Of a DNA stretch of 64,000 bases, positions 25,781 to 35,801 are shown in pieces. The DNA is from Hafnia paralvei ATCC 29927 (GTDB taxonomy: Bacteria > Pseudomonadota > Gammaproteobacteria > Enterobacterales > Enterobacteriaceae). Made by a program: the position numbers and the translations under genes. The notes beneath the pieces were generated by a model. That model was given only the letters and a program-made list of their open reading frames with translations, had not been told where the DNA came from and did no database searches. Every line of letters begins with the position of its first letter. Position 1 is the stretch's first letter. The stretch covers positions 1-64,000 of the forward strand of contig NZ_LXET01000053.1 in assembly GCF_001655005.1 (NCBI RefSeq), given 5' to 3'.

Positions 25781-26974
25781 TCAGCTTGTAATAATCCCTT
25801 CCTTGCCTAAATTACTAGTAAAATCACCATACCACTGCATCATCGCCCTCCTCCCCTCCAGATATTGAGCATGGTTATACGTTCCACGAATTGAGTTCTT
25901 ATCGACGTGAGCCAGCTGTAGCTCGATCCAGGCCGAGTTAAATCCCTGCTCATGCAAAATGGTACTCATCGTGTGGCGGAATCCATGCCCTGTAACGCGT
26001 CCTGCATAGCCGATGCGCCTTACCAACACAGTCAATGCCATATCACTCATCGGTTTCTTAGGATTATTACGTCCTGGGAACAGCAACTCTCCTGCTCCCG
26101 TCATGGGTTTAAGCTGATTAAGCAGGTCAATTGCCTGGCTTGATAACGGAACCAGATGAGGTCGGCGCATTTTCATTCGCTCTGCTGGTACGTTCCAAAC
26201 CTTCCGCTCAAAATCAAACTCCTGCCACTCCGCTTGCCTCAATTCCCCAGGCCTTACTCCAGTCAAAATAAGTAATTGCATCGCAATCTTAACAATCACA
26301 CTACCGGCATAGGTGTTCAGAGTCCGAAGAAACTCAGGCAGTTCATCCTGGGTCAAAAAAGCATAGTGCTCTTTCTCATGGGGAGCTACGGCGCTGGCTA
26401 GATCGGGAGCTGGATTGTACTCAGCCCTGCCAGTCACAACCGCATACTTCCAGACCTCTCCACAACGCTGGCGAACCTTACGGACCTTCTCAGTTGCTCC
26501 TCGAGTTTCTATCTTTGAAAGAACAGCAAGCAACTCCATCGGTTTGATATCTTTGATTGGTCGGTGGCCGATATAAGGAAATACATCCTTCTCAAAGGTT
26601 CTCATCATCTCTTCACGATAGGAGACAGACCAGCGATCATAGCGACGCTGATACCACTCCCGAGTGATAGCCTCAAACGAGTTTTCAGCGTCCTGCTTGC
26701 GACTGAGCTTCTCCATTTTTCTTTCGAGAGAAGGATCGTTACCAGCTGCTAATGTTCTTTTAGCATCCTCACGCTTGCTTCGTGCTTCAGCTAAAGAAAC
26801 AGCAGGATAAACACCAAGCGCAAGTACATTTTCCCCTCCAGGCGTACGATACTTCAGACGCCAGTATTTCTTACCGTTGGGGTTAACCAATAAGTAAAGA
26901 CTCCCACCATCAGCCAATTTGTAGGGCTTCTCTTTCGGCTTTGCAGTTTCAACCTGACGAGCAGTTAACTTCAT
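25781..26974 (-). CDS. int: P4-type tyrosine integrase of the island
   Basis: 397 residues. The N-terminal arm-binding domain (DUF4102, about 1-85: LTARQVETAKPKEKPYKLADG) is followed by a core-binding domain and a catalytic domain with R in TGVRPGELR, HGFRH as H-x-x-R, and the tyrosine in YNHAQYL. Such integrases insert islands into the 3' ends of tRNA genes. It lies 164 bp from tRNA-Gly with its 5' end toward the tRNA. It appears full length. Confidence 0.96.
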   Translation of the reverse strand: MKLTARQVETAKPKEKPYKLADGGSLYLLVNPNGKKYWRLKYRTPGGENVLALGVYPAVSLAEARSKREDAKRTLAAGNDPSLERKMEKLSRKQDAENSFEAITREWYQRRYDRWSVSYREEMMRTFEKDVFPYIGHRPIKDIKPMELLAVLSKIETRGATEKVRKVRQRCGEVWKYAVVTGRAEYNPAPDLASAVAPHEKEHYAFLTQDELPEFLRTLNTYAGSVIVKIAMQLLILTGVRPGELRQAEWQEFDFERKVWNVPAERMKMRRPHLVPLSSQAIDLLNQLKPMTGAGELLFPGRNNPKKPMSDMALTVLVRRIGYAGRVTGHGFRHTMSTILHEQGFNSAWIELQLAHVDKNSIRGTYNHAQYLEGRRAMMQWYGDFTSNLGKEGIITS

Positions 26975-27138
26975 TGGGGGTACCTCTCAGCATGGGGTAC
27001 AATTATACCCCCATCCATACCCCCACATTGAGCTTGACCCTGGGGGAGTATTATTGAGTTCAATAGACTAATAGAATGCTATAACTGCTGATTTATCAAG
27101 GAAAAATTGAGTTGGGTAGACTTCAGAAGACTTGAGTT

Positions 27139-27157
27139 TGGAGCGGGCGAAGGGAAT
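27139..27157 (-). other. Probable island attachment site within the tRNA 3' end
   Basis: P4-type integrases recombine within the last 15-20 bases of a tRNA gene, and the integrase lies just to the left. I found no second copy of this end in the window, so the other att site should be to the left of position 1. The exact boundaries are inferred. Confidence 0.45.
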
Positions 27158-27212
27158 CGAACCCTCGTATAGAGCTTGGGAAGCTCTCGTTCTACCATTG
27201 AACTACGCCCGC
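27139..27212 (-). tRNA. glyU: tRNA-Gly (anticodon CCC)
   Basis: 74 nt including the encoded CCA. The cloverleaf is clear: acceptor GCGGGCG/CGCCCGC, anticodon loop TTCCCAA with CCC, T loop GTTCGATTC. It is identical in layout to E. coli glyU. Confidence 0.97.
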
Positions 27213-27544
27213 ATCAATGTGGAGACCATTATAGCCGCTTATGTTAACCCGGCAAGCAGATAAATGCGCTAACAGCTTATAATTTAAGCAAATAGACATG
27301 CGCCATATCTCGCATAAGATAATTGAGCGTCAATCAAGCTATCCCCTCTTCCTCCGTTGGTTTGCTCGCAGAAGATCTATCAGCTCTCCCCTCAACGTTT
27401 TCCCATGGCTCTGGATGCTCAGGTGATCTTCCCTAGGCGATCACATAGATGCGCACAAAGGAAAATAAACATAGGCATAAAAAAACCTCATTAACCACAG
27501 AATGCATTAATGAGGTTTTTATTAAATTAAATCAGTACGTTGAT
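27213..27544. other. Intergenic region between glyU and lysS
   Basis: 332 bp. It contains the lysS terminator at 27481-27523 and, toward the tRNA, the glyU promoter region. No gene is seen. Confidence 0.6.
27481..27523. terminator. Terminator downstream of lysS
   Basis: AAACCTCATTAA and TTAATGAGGTTT form the stem, with A and T runs on the two sides, so it can act in both directions. Confidence 0.85.
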
Positions 27545-29062
27545 TTATTTAATTGGACGCATTGCAGGGAACAGAATAACGTCACGGATGGTGTGGCTGT
27601 TAGTGAACAGCATCATCATACGGTCGATACCAATACCCAGACCTGCGGTTGGTGGCAAACCGTGTTCCAGAGAAGTCACATAGTCTTCATCATAGAACAT
27701 TGCTTCATCATCACCTTCGTCTTTCGCACGAACCTGATCCTGGAAGCGTTCAGCCTGATCTTCCGCATCATTCAGCTCGGAGAAACCGTTACCGATTTCA
27801 CGACCGCCGATGAAGAATTCAAAGCGGTCAGTGATGAACGGATTATCATCGTTACGACGTGCCAGCGGAGAAACCTCTGCTGGATATTCGGTGATGAAGG
27901 TTGGCTGAATCAGGTTTTTCTCTGCGGTTTCGTCAAAGATTTCACACTGAATACGGCCTAGACCCCAGCTCTTCTCAATTTTAATGCCCAGAGATTCAGC
28001 GATTTTGGTCGCTTTTTCCAGATCATCCAAATCTTCCATTTTAATATCAGGACGATAGTGGTTGATGGACTCTTTCATGGTCATTTTGATGAAAGGTTTG
28101 CCGAAGTCGAAAGTCTGGTCGCCGTACTGAACAATGCTGCTGCCCAGAACTTCCTGAGTCAGAGTACGGAACAGATCTTCGGTCAGAACGATCAGGTCTT
28201 TGTAATCCGCGTAAGCCATATAGAGTTCCATCATGGTGAACTCTGGGTTATGACGCGGAGACACGCCTTCGTTACGGAAGTTACGGTTAATTTCAAACAC
28301 GCGTTCGAAGCCACCCACAACCAGACGTTTCAAATACAGCTCTGGAGCGATACGCAGATACATATCGATATCCAGCGCATTGTGGTGAGTGATGAATGGA
28401 CGTGCAGACGCACCGCCAGGGATCACTTGCATCATAGGAGTTTCCACTTCCATGAAGCCTTTGTTCACCATGAAGCTACGAATAGCAGCCAGCGTTTTAG
28501 AACGAATGCGGAAAGTCTCGCGAGACTCTTCGTTAGCAATCAGATCCAAATAACGCTGACGGTAACGTGTTTCCTGATCGGCCAGACCGTGGAATTTATC
28601 TGGCAGTGGGCGCAGAGCCTTGGTCAGCAGACGAATTTCGGTACAGTGGATAGACAACTCACCGGTTTGAGTGCGGAAAACTTTACCGCGTGCGCCGATG
28701 ATATCGCCCAGATCCCATTTCTTGAACTGGTCGTTGTACAGGCCTTCTGGCAGATCGTCACGAGCAACATACAGCTGGATGCGACCACCCATATCTTGCA
28801 GCGTCACGAAGGCAGCTTTACCCATGATACGACGGGTCATCATACGACCTGCAACAGATACCTCGACGTTCAGATCTTCGAGTTCTGCCTTATCCTTTTC
28901 GTCGTACAGGCTATGCAACTTGTCCGAAGTAGCATCACGGCGGAAATCGTTAGGGAAAGCGATCCCTTCCTTGCGCAGCGCGGCCAATTTCTCACGGCGT
29001 GACTGCATTTCATTGTTTAGATCAAGAGCCTGTTCGGCACCTTGTGATTGTTGTTCAGACAT
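27545..29062 (-). CDS. lysS: Lysyl-tRNA synthetase, class II
   Basis: 505 residues, the E. coli length. The anticodon-binding OB domain (about 60-170) is followed by the class II catalytic core: motif 2 FRNEGVSPRHNPEFT near 265 and motif 3 GLGIGIDRMMML near 480. It charges tRNA-Lys in the cytoplasm. It follows prfB by 9 bp, as in E. coli, and is co-transcribed with it. GAGGAAAC precedes the ATG. Confidence 0.98.
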   Translation of the reverse strand: MSEQQSQGAEQALDLNNEMQSRREKLAALRKEGIAFPNDFRRDATSDKLHSLYDEKDKAELEDLNVEVSVAGRMMTRRIMGKAAFVTLQDMGGRIQLYVARDDLPEGLYNDQFKKWDLGDIIGARGKVFRTQTGELSIHCTEIRLLTKALRPLPDKFHGLADQETRYRQRYLDLIANEESRETFRIRSKTLAAIRSFMVNKGFMEVETPMMQVIPGGASARPFITHHNALDIDMYLRIAPELYLKRLVVGGFERVFEINRNFRNEGVSPRHNPEFTMMELYMAYADYKDLIVLTEDLFRTLTQEVLGSSIVQYGDQTFDFGKPFIKMTMKESINHYRPDIKMEDLDDLEKATKIAESLGIKIEKSWGLGRIQCEIFDETAEKNLIQPTFITEYPAEVSPLARRNDDNPFITDRFEFFIGGREIGNGFSELNDAEDQAERFQDQVRAKDEGDDEAMFYDEDYVTSLEHGLPPTAGLGIGIDRMMMLFTNSHTIRDVILFPAMRPIK

Positions 29063-29071
29063 ATTGTTTCC

Positions 29072-30170
29072 TCATAACCCGGCTTTCAAACTTGCCTCAA
29101 TGAATCTATCCAGGTCGCCATCTAACACGGCCTGTGTATTACGCGTCTCAACGCCAGTACGTAAATCCTTTATGCGAGAGTCATCCAGTACATAAGAACG
29201 GATCTGGCTCCCCCAACCGATGTCAGATTTATTATCTTCCATCACTTGTTTCTCAGCATTTTTCTTCTGCATTTCGTACTCGTACAGCTTAGCTTTAAGC
29301 TGACGCATTGCCTGATCTTTGTTCTTATGCTGAGAACGGTCATTCTGACACTGGGTCACAATGTTGGTCGGAATATGGGTAATACGTACAGCGGATTCCG
29401 TACGGTTAACGTGCTGACCACCTGCACCGGAGGCGCGGTATACGTCAATACGCAAATCGGCTGGATTGATCTCGATATCAATATCGTCATCCACTTCTGG
29501 GTATACAAACGCAGAGCTAAATGACGTATGACGGCGACCACCGGAGTCAAACGGGCTCTTACGTACCAGACGATGTACGCCAGTTTCAGTACGTAACCAG
29601 CCGTAGGCATATTCACCGGAAATTTTTACGGTCGCAGATTTCAGACCAGCAACTTCACCGTCTGACTCTTCAATAATTTCAGTTTTGAAACCTTTGGCCT
29701 CAGCCCAGCGCAAGAACATACGCAGCAACATGCTTGCCCAATCTTGTGCTTCTGTCCCACCAGAACCCGCCTGAATGTCGATATAGCAATCGGCGCTATC
29801 GTATTCACCCGAGAACATACGACGGAATTCTAACTGAGCGAGCTTCGCGTCTAACTGATCCAGCTCAACGACGGCCTCATTGAAGGTCTCTTCGTCGTCA
29901 GCTTCAATAGCTAACTCCAGCAGCCCGGAAACATCATCCAGACCCTGCGTCATTTGATTAATGGTGTTAACAATTTCTTCTAGCGAGGAGCGCTCTTTAC
30001 CCAGCGCCTGTGCCCGCTCTGGCTCGTTCCACACATCGGGTTGTTCAAGCTCAGCGTTGACTTCTTCTAGCCGTTCTTTCTTGGCATCATAGTCAAAGAT
30101 ACCCCCTCAGAACTTCTGTCCGTTCAGACAGGTCCTGAATACGGCTTTTTACCGGATTAATTTCAAACAT
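29072..30170 (-). CDS. prfB: Peptide chain release factor 2 with programmed +1 frameshift
   Basis: The gene reads from ATG at 30170 for 25 codons to an in-frame TGA (30093-30095), then shifts +1 and continues to 29072, giving 365 residues. The shift site has the classic parts: an AGGGGG Shine-Dalgarno-like stretch, TAT, then CTT-TGA-C. RF2 recognises UAA and UGA (SPF motif in VRKSPFDSGG) and triggers hydrolysis through GGQ (GAGGQHVNRT). Low RF2 favours the shift, so it controls its own synthesis. Confidence 0.98.
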
Positions 30171-30554
30171 ATTTTCTTATATCTTTCGTTAAGTGTTCAA
30201 AGACGGAACCACTTCATTCCCATAAAGGAAATCCTAACCCGCCATAAAGAGACGATAGAAACAGCCTCAAAGCAGCATAATGAACGAAAAAATCGCTTAT
30301 GCTCAGTTTTCGACTCTATCAAAATGCCCTTACAGAATATAGCAACTCACATCTATAAATGGCAGTCATTCCGCGCTTTTCAAGCTCTGTTGCTGCAAAA
30401 TCGGACGAGGATCGACGAAACTAAAATGTGTAGCTTATTGCTGAGTCGCAGTTATTACTTTTTCTTATAAAAGAGCGATGCCTCATAGCGCTATCCAACT
30501 CGGGTTGTATGGTGGAAAGCGATTACTTCATACCGCTTGAGCTATGATGAGAAC
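30171..30554. other. Intergenic region between recJ and prfB
   Basis: Longer than the short gap known in E. coli. It should hold the prfB-lysS promoter near its left end. No gene or RNA family is recognised. The recJ terminator bounds it on the right. Confidence 0.5.
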
Positions 30555-30582
30555 AAAAAGGGGCAGCTTGTGCTACCCCTTC
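30555..30582 (-). terminator. Terminator downstream of recJ
   Basis: Read leftward, AAGGGGTAGC pairs with GCTGCCCCTT and a T-run follows. It closes the xerD-dsbC-recJ unit. Confidence 0.85.
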
Positions 30583-30611
30583 TACATTACATGGATTTTT
30601 ATTCGAACGCG

Positions 30612-32345
30612 TCAGCGCGGCCAAAGGTGTTGAATCATCAGCTGTACACTGCGGTTGCCACGATATTCGTTAATGTCCAGCTTATATGCCAGTTCAACTT
30701 CACGCACGCTGGGATCTGGCCATAATGTGGTATCCACGTTAAACGCAATTCCATCTAACAACGGACCACCACCAACGGGCTCAACCATCAGCTTTAGATG
30801 GCGCTCGCCAACCAAACGCTGTTGCAGAATTTTAAACTTGCCGTCAAACGTCGGATCGGGGAATGCCTGGCCCCAAGGGCCGCCATCGCGTAACAGTTCG
30901 GCAGTTGGTAACGAAAGCTCGTCCATCGCCAATTCACCGTCAGACCAAATCACGCCTTCCAACTGAGAGGCATCCAGCCACTCGCCCACCAGCTCAGCAA
31001 AACGCAGGCGGAACTCATCAAAACGCGCCTCTTCCAGGGATAATCCCGCCGCCATTGCATGACCACCAAACTTCATGATCAGACCGGGATTCTGTGAATC
31101 TATACGTTCGAGGGCGTCTCGCATATGCAAACCGTGGATCGAGCGTCCTGAACCTTTCAAAATGCCATCCCCCGCAGGAGCAAAAGCAATGACCGGACGA
31201 TAGAAACGTTCTTTAATGCGCGATGCTAAAATACCGACCACACCCTGATGCCATTCAGGGTGATACAACGCTAAACCATACGGCATTTCTACCGTAGTGC
31301 GTTCAAGCTCACTGCAAATCTGCAGCGCCTCAACCTGCATGCCCTGCTCAATTTCACGGCGTGTGACGTTTAGGCTATCCAAATCACTGGCTAATGCCCG
31401 CGCCTGCGGCATATCTTCACACAGTAATAATTCAACGCCCACGGACATATTATCCAAACGCCCCGCGGCATTCAGCCTTGGCCCTAGCGCAAAGCCCAAA
31501 TCGCTTGCCACCAATTGTCTAGCATCACGATTGGAAATTTCCAACAGTGCGCGAATACCGACTCGGCATTTTCCTGCACGAATACGATTTAATCCTTGAT
31601 GAACCAGAATACGGTTATTGGTATCCAAAGCGACCACATCAGCAACCGTGCCTAACGCCACGAGATCTAACAAATCAGCCAAATTCGGTGCAGAAATACC
31701 ATGTTTCTCGAACCAACCATGTTCGTGGAGATGCTTACGCAGCGCCAGCATCAGATAGAAAGCAACCCCCACACCGGCCAATGACTTGGATGGAAAGTCA
31801 CAATCATTGAGGTTTGGATTCACTATGGCATCAGCTGCTGGCAGCGTTTCGCCAGGTAAATGGTGATCGGTAACTAAGACTTTAATTCCGCGATCGTGAG
31901 CGTTATCCACGCCAGCATGCGAAGAAATGCCGTTATCGACGGTCATGATCAGTTCAGCACCCATTGCCGCCGCCTGCTCGACCACTTCAGGACTTAGCCC
32001 GTAGCCATCTTCGAAACGGTTTGGCACCAGATACTGGACGTTGGCAGCCCCCATACTACGTAACGCCAACATTGACAGCGCGGTACTGGTGGCGCCATCA
32101 GCATCAAAATCACCGACGATAACAATGCGTTGATGCTCACTCAGCGCCTGATGTAACAGTTCTACGGCTCGCTCGATACCGGATAGTTTCTGGTATGAAA
32201 GTAAGCCTTTAACGCTGCGTTCTAGCTCCTGCACATTGAGAATGCCGCGATTAGCATAGACACGACGCAGAAGAGGATGGAGATCTTCGGGCAGTTCATG
32301 ATTTTCCACCGCCTCACGGCGGCGGAGTTGTGTCGATACGATCAA
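30612..32345 (-). CDS. recJ: Single-strand-specific 5'-3' exonuclease RecJ
   Basis: 577 residues, the usual length. DHH motifs: VGDFDADGATS near 80, VTVDNG, TDHHLPG, and the DHHA1 part with FGGHAMAAG near 420. It acts in RecF-pathway recombination and mismatch repair. The start appears to be a TTG 5 bp after the dsbC stop, with AAAGG upstream; E. coli also uses a non-ATG start. The rare start suggests low expression. Confidence 0.96.
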   Translation of the reverse strand: MIVSTQLRRREAVENHELPEDLHPLLRRVYANRGILNVQELERSVKGLLSYQKLSGIERAVELLHQALSEHQRIVIVGDFDADGATSTALSMLALRSMGAANVQYLVPNRFEDGYGLSPEVVEQAAAMGAELIMTVDNGISSHAGVDNAHDRGIKVLVTDHHLPGETLPAADAIVNPNLNDCDFPSKSLAGVGVAFYLMLALRKHLHEHGWFEKHGISAPNLADLLDLVALGTVADVVALDTNNRILVHQGLNRIRAGKCRVGIRALLEISNRDARQLVASDLGFALGPRLNAAGRLDNMSVGVELLLCEDMPQARALASDLDSLNVTRREIEQGMQVEALQICSELERTTVEMPYGLALYHPEWHQGVVGILASRIKERFYRPVIAFAPAGDGILKGSGRSIHGLHMRDALERIDSQNPGLIMKFGGHAMAAGLSLEEARFDEFRLRFAELVGEWLDASQLEGVIWSDGELAMDELSLPTAELLRDGGPWGQAFPDPTFDGKFKILQQRLVGERHLKLMVEPVGGGPLLDGIAFNVDTTLWPDPSVREVELAYKLDINEYRGNRSVQLMIQHLWPR

Positions 32346-32350
32346 ACTTA

Positions 32351-33067
32351 TTAACCTTTTGCTTTGCTCATTGCAGCCTGTGCATCCAACATCGCCAGCA
32401 TCTCTTTAGGTCCCTGATAGCCAGGGATAACAGTGCCATCATTCAGCACGATAGCTGGGGTGCCCTGTACGCCAAATTGCACACCCAGTTCATAATGTTT
32501 TTTAATGTCAACGTTACAGGTTGCAGGCTGAGTGGATTCACCACTCAACGCGGCATCAAACGCTTTACGGCGATCGGCCATACACCAGATTGATTGCATA
32601 TCTTTTTCCGCCTGCGAGCTTAAGCCCTGACGCGGGAATGCCAGATAGCGTACGGTGATACCAAGATCGTTGTACTCTTTCATCTGAGAATGCAGTTTGT
32701 GGCAGTAGCCACAGGTAATATCCGTGAAAACGGTAATGACATGTTTTTCTTTAGGTGCCTTATAGACAATCATTTCAGGCACCAACTTCTGCAAACGCCC
32801 AATGAGAATCTGGTTGGTCACGTTAACCGGTACAGCACCACTGACGTCATACATTGGACCTTGAAGGATATGTTTGCCGTCACTCGTGACATACAGCACA
32901 CCGTTGTCAGTAAACACCGTTTGTAAGCCAGCCACTGGCGATGGCTGAATGTCAGCTTTTTGCACGCCTAACGTTTTCAGCGACTGTTGAATTTCTGCGT
33001 CACCTGCATGCGCGGCACCGGTGACTGAAGCCGCCAACAGAGACAACCAGATTAAACCTTTCTTCAT
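32351..33067 (-). CDS. dsbC: Periplasmic thiol:disulfide isomerase DsbC
   Basis: 238 residues from the ATG at 33067, which begins a clear signal peptide (MKKGLIWLSLLAASVTGAAHA). Dimerisation domain about 22-80, then a thioredoxin fold with the CGYC active site (DITCGYCHKL) and the cis-proline loop GTPAIV. It corrects wrong disulfides and is kept reduced by DsbD. It lies 28 bp after xerD. Confidence 0.97.
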   Translation of the reverse strand: MKKGLIWLSLLAASVTGAAHAGDAEIQQSLKTLGVQKADIQPSPVAGLQTVFTDNGVLYVTSDGKHILQGPMYDVSGAVPVNVTNQILIGRLQKLVPEMIVYKAPKEKHVITVFTDITCGYCHKLHSQMKEYNDLGITVRYLAFPRQGLSSQAEKDMQSIWCMADRRKAFDAALSGESTQPATCNVDIKKHYELGVQFGVQGTPAIVLNDGTVIPGYQGPKEMLAMLDAQAAMSKAKG

Positions 33068-33095
33068 TGCATAGTCCTTGTAATTCCCCATCGCT

Positions 33096-33995
33096 TCAGG
33101 CGCGAGGATGATGCTGTTGATGTAGCTGTTTCAGTCGTTCAGTGGCTACATGCGTATAAATTTGGGTGGTGGATAAATCGCTGTGTCCGAGTAACATCTG
33201 TACGACACGTAAATCAGCCCCATGGTTCAGCAAGTGCGTCGCAAAAGCGTGCCTTAACACATGGGGGGACAAACGCGAACTATCGATTCCAGCAAGCACC
33301 GCATAATGTTTAATGCGATGCCAAAACGTTTGGCGCGTCATTTGCTGCGCGCGATTACTGGGGAACAGTACATCGATTGTTTGGCCGTTAAGCAACCATG
33401 GACGGCCATATTCCAGATAATACTCAATCCAGTAAACAGCCTCTTCGCCCAGCGGAACCAGTCGTTCTTTATTACCTTTACCAATCACGCGAACAACGCC
33501 CTGACGCAAACTCACATCAGCCAGCGTCAGACCAACCAGCTCAGATACTCGCAACCCAGTCGCATAGAGAACCTCAAGCATCGCCTTATCACGCAGCTCA
33601 ATCGGATTTTCTATACAGGGCGTTTGCAGCAAAGTATCAACCTGCGCTTCAGTGAGATCTTTGGGCAAGCGTTGCGGCAATTTTGGCGATGATAGCAGCG
33701 TTGTTGGATCGTCGCTGCGCATCTTCTCACGGTAAAAATACTGGAACAAACGGCGCATTGCGCTCAATAGCCGAGCTGAACTGGTCGCCTTGTAGCCACC
33801 ATCAACACGCTCAGCGAGAAAATCTTGCAGGTCGGAGACCTGAGCCAGTAATAAATCAGAATGATGATGCGCCAGCCATTCGGCCAGAGACCGAAGATCT
33901 AGGCGATAAGACGCCAGCGTATTTTCTGCCAAATTACGCTCTAGCCACAACGCATCCAGAAATTGTTCTATCAGTGCCTGATCTTGCTCGTGCAC
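33096..33995 (-). CDS. xerD: Site-specific tyrosine recombinase XerD
   Basis: 299 residues starting at GTG behind CGGAG. Catalytic residues: R in TGLRVSELVG, K in GKGNKERLVPL, H and R in LSPHVLRHAFATHLL, H in LLGHSDLSTTQ, and Y in IYTHV. With XerC it resolves chromosome dimers at dif under FtsK control. First gene of xerD-dsbC-recJ, divergent from fldB. Confidence 0.98.
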   Translation of the reverse strand: MHEQDQALIEQFLDALWLERNLAENTLASYRLDLRSLAEWLAHHHSDLLLAQVSDLQDFLAERVDGGYKATSSARLLSAMRRLFQYFYREKMRSDDPTTLLSSPKLPQRLPKDLTEAQVDTLLQTPCIENPIELRDKAMLEVLYATGLRVSELVGLTLADVSLRQGVVRVIGKGNKERLVPLGEEAVYWIEYYLEYGRPWLLNGQTIDVLFPSNRAQQMTRQTFWHRIKHYAVLAGIDSSRLSPHVLRHAFATHLLNHGADLRVVQMLLGHSDLSTTQIYTHVATERLKQLHQQHHPRA

Positions 33996-34199
33996 CGCTT
34001 ACTCCGTTTTATATAAAGGCTCAAACTTAGGTTTAGTGTGCATTATGCCTGATACGGATTCAAATCTGATACACTCTGCTGTTATGTATTTGTAACCCGA
34101 TGGCAGCGAATTCCCCCCCAGTCAATGCGGGGGGTGTTAGCGTCCCTCGTATCCCCCAGTTGCCGGCTTGCCGCAGCTCGAATGTTTTTGGGTATAACT

Positions 34200-34718
34200 A
34201 TGAAGATAGGTCTTTTTTACGGCTCCAGCACGTGTTACACCGAAATGGCCGCTGAAAAAATCCGCGATATTCTCGGCACCGAGTTAGTCGATTTGCACAA
34301 CATCAAAGATGTGCCGATCCAACGGATGGAGGATTACGATATTTTAATCCTTGGTATTCCGACCTGGGATTTCGGTGAAATTCAAGAAGACTGGGAAGCG
34401 GTCTGGGACGCGCTACCTAGCCTGAAATTACAAAACAAAATCATCGCTATGTATGGCATGGGCGATCAGCTCGGCTACGGTGAGTGGTTCCTAGACGCAC
34501 TCGGCATGCTACACGATCGTTTACTGCCGCTCGGCGTACAGTTTGTGGGTTACTGGCCAACGGAGGGCTACGAATTTACAAGCCCTAAACCTGTTATCGA
34601 TGACGGTAAACTCTTTGTCGGGCTGGCACTAGATGAGGCCAACCAATATGATCTAAGCGATCAGCGACTTGAGCAATGGTGCGAACAGATCATGTTAGAA
34701 ATTGCTGAACTGCTGTAA
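34200..34718 (+). CDS. fldB: Flavodoxin 2
   Basis: 172 residues from the ATG at 34200. The FMN phosphate loop is GSSTCYTEMAAE at about 8-19 and the aromatic loops are PTWDFGEIQEDWE and GMGDQLGYGEWF. Low-potential electron carrier; in E. coli fldB is in the SoxRS regulon. Divergent from xerD, as in E. coli. Confidence 0.96.
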   Translation: MKIGLFYGSSTCYTEMAAEKIRDILGTELVDLHNIKDVPIQRMEDYDILILGIPTWDFGEIQEDWEAVWDALPSLKLQNKIIAMYGMGDQLGYGEWFLDALGMLHDRLLPLGVQFVGYWPTEGYEFTSPKPVIDDGKLFVGLALDEANQYDLSDQRLEQWCEQIMLEIAELL

Positions 34719-34733
34719 ATCACGTCCCAACAA

Positions 34734-34761
34734 AAATGCCCGATAGAAAACCTCGGGCATT
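34734..34761. terminator. Bidirectional terminator between fldB and cptA
   Basis: AATGCCCGA and TCGGGCATT form a 9-bp stem with a 9-nt loop and T/A runs outside, serving both convergent genes. Confidence 0.8.
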
Positions 34762-34766
34762 CTTTG

Positions 34767-35180
34767 TTAAGCATCATGACGCATCTGCATTAAACTGCGT
34801 CGCAAATGAGACCACGCTTCTGGCGTCAGGCTATCTGCTGCAATCCACAAACGCTTTCTTTTATCCTGATCCTTCAAACTCTTCAACGGTAGCAAAGCGC
34901 CAAAATCACTGATCCACGGCGTCTTACATAGCTCCCATTCTTGGTGCTGCCACCTAATGCGATTTTCCGCCAGAAAATTCAACTCTCCCTGAACCTTAGC
35001 AATCTGCTTCTGGCTGCGAATACTTTCAAACACCACTAATGTCAGCAAAATGAGCCAATAAATACTGTAGTTTTCCGGCCAAGGAGCTAACAAAATCAAT
35101 AAAACCAGAGTGCCATGCGTCACCAACAGTAATAGTTGTGTACGCCATGACACCCGCACATCACAACGCCATTGGTCCAC
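34767..35180 (-). CDS. cptA: YgfX/CptA-type membrane protein
   Basis: 137 residues starting at GTG and overlapping the sdhE end by 20 bp. Two membrane helices (about 18-60) then a soluble tail with WRSD/RWQ-type residues. In E. coli YgfX (CptA) has been linked to cell-shape inhibition and its partner to flavinylation; a toxin role is disputed. The pair sdhE-cptA is conserved in order. Confidence 0.9.
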   Translation of the reverse strand: MDQWRCDVRVSWRTQLLLLVTHGTLVLLILLAPWPENYSIYWLILLTLVVFESIRSQKQIAKVQGELNFLAENRIRWQHQEWELCKTPWISDFGALLPLKSLKDQDKRKRLWIAADSLTPEAWSHLRRSLMQMRHDA

Positions 35181-35427
35181 GGTCTTTGTTTCGCGTTTGA
35201 ATGAGTTTAACCATATGCGCCAATTCAGGATCTTTTGGTGAGCCGTGATTCATTAGCCAATTAAAAAGATCGGGATCGTCGCACTCAAGTAAGCGTACAA
35301 ATGTCTGCTTGTCTATGTCACTCAGTGAATCATACTCATGTTCGAAAAACGGCATAATAGAGATATCCAGTTCACGCATCCCACGGCGACACGCCCAATG
35401 AATTCGTGATTTATTTTCTATATCCAT
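35161..35427 (-). CDS. sdhE: FAD assembly factor SdhE
   Basis: 88 residues. The RGMRELD motif (about 14-20, RRGMRELDI) is the conserved surface that promotes covalent attachment of FAD to SdhA and FrdA. Cytoplasmic. First gene of the sdhE-cptA pair; divergent from ygfZ across 374 bp. Confidence 0.96.
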   Translation of the reverse strand: MDIENKSRIHWACRRGMRELDISIMPFFEHEYDSLSDIDKQTFVRLLECDDPDLFNWLMNHGSPKDPELAHMVKLIQTRNKDRGPMAL

Positions 35428-35801
35428 GATTTACCGACTCCTGATCAGTTAGTCTTATTCTTATCATTAATCCTGTAAGACACCCCATATCATACTGGGT
35501 TCCCAGCCTCTACAAGATGCCGAGGCTCTATTTTAGCGCGATTCAGGCCAAGATTTAGAAAATAGGTTCACAAACTGACATATTTATTAGCGCATTATGT
35601 ACCAAAGCGAGCCTTTAACATTGGAAAAAGTAGGGGTTTCATCGAAACTCGGAATTCTCCCCTGCTCTGACCACTCCTCTATTCATATGCATTTCTGACT
35701 CTATTTTTATCGCCATGGTGCAATATTTCCGTTTGCAATCCTACCGCCCTCTCTTAACATGGACGAATTCCATTTCGGAACGGCATTAGTAGGGAACCAT
35801 C
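35428..35801. promoter_or_regulatory. Divergent region between sdhE and ygfZ
   Basis: 374 bp that should contain both promoters. No repeat, RNA gene or coding sequence is evident. Confidence 0.4.

Noticed and set aside
28058..29002. 314-codon open frame on the plus strand
   Set aside because: Antisense to lysS; a by-product of its codon use.
29072..30170. prfB looks like a broken gene with an early stop
   Set aside because: The stop is the known programmed frameshift site, with all its conserved parts.
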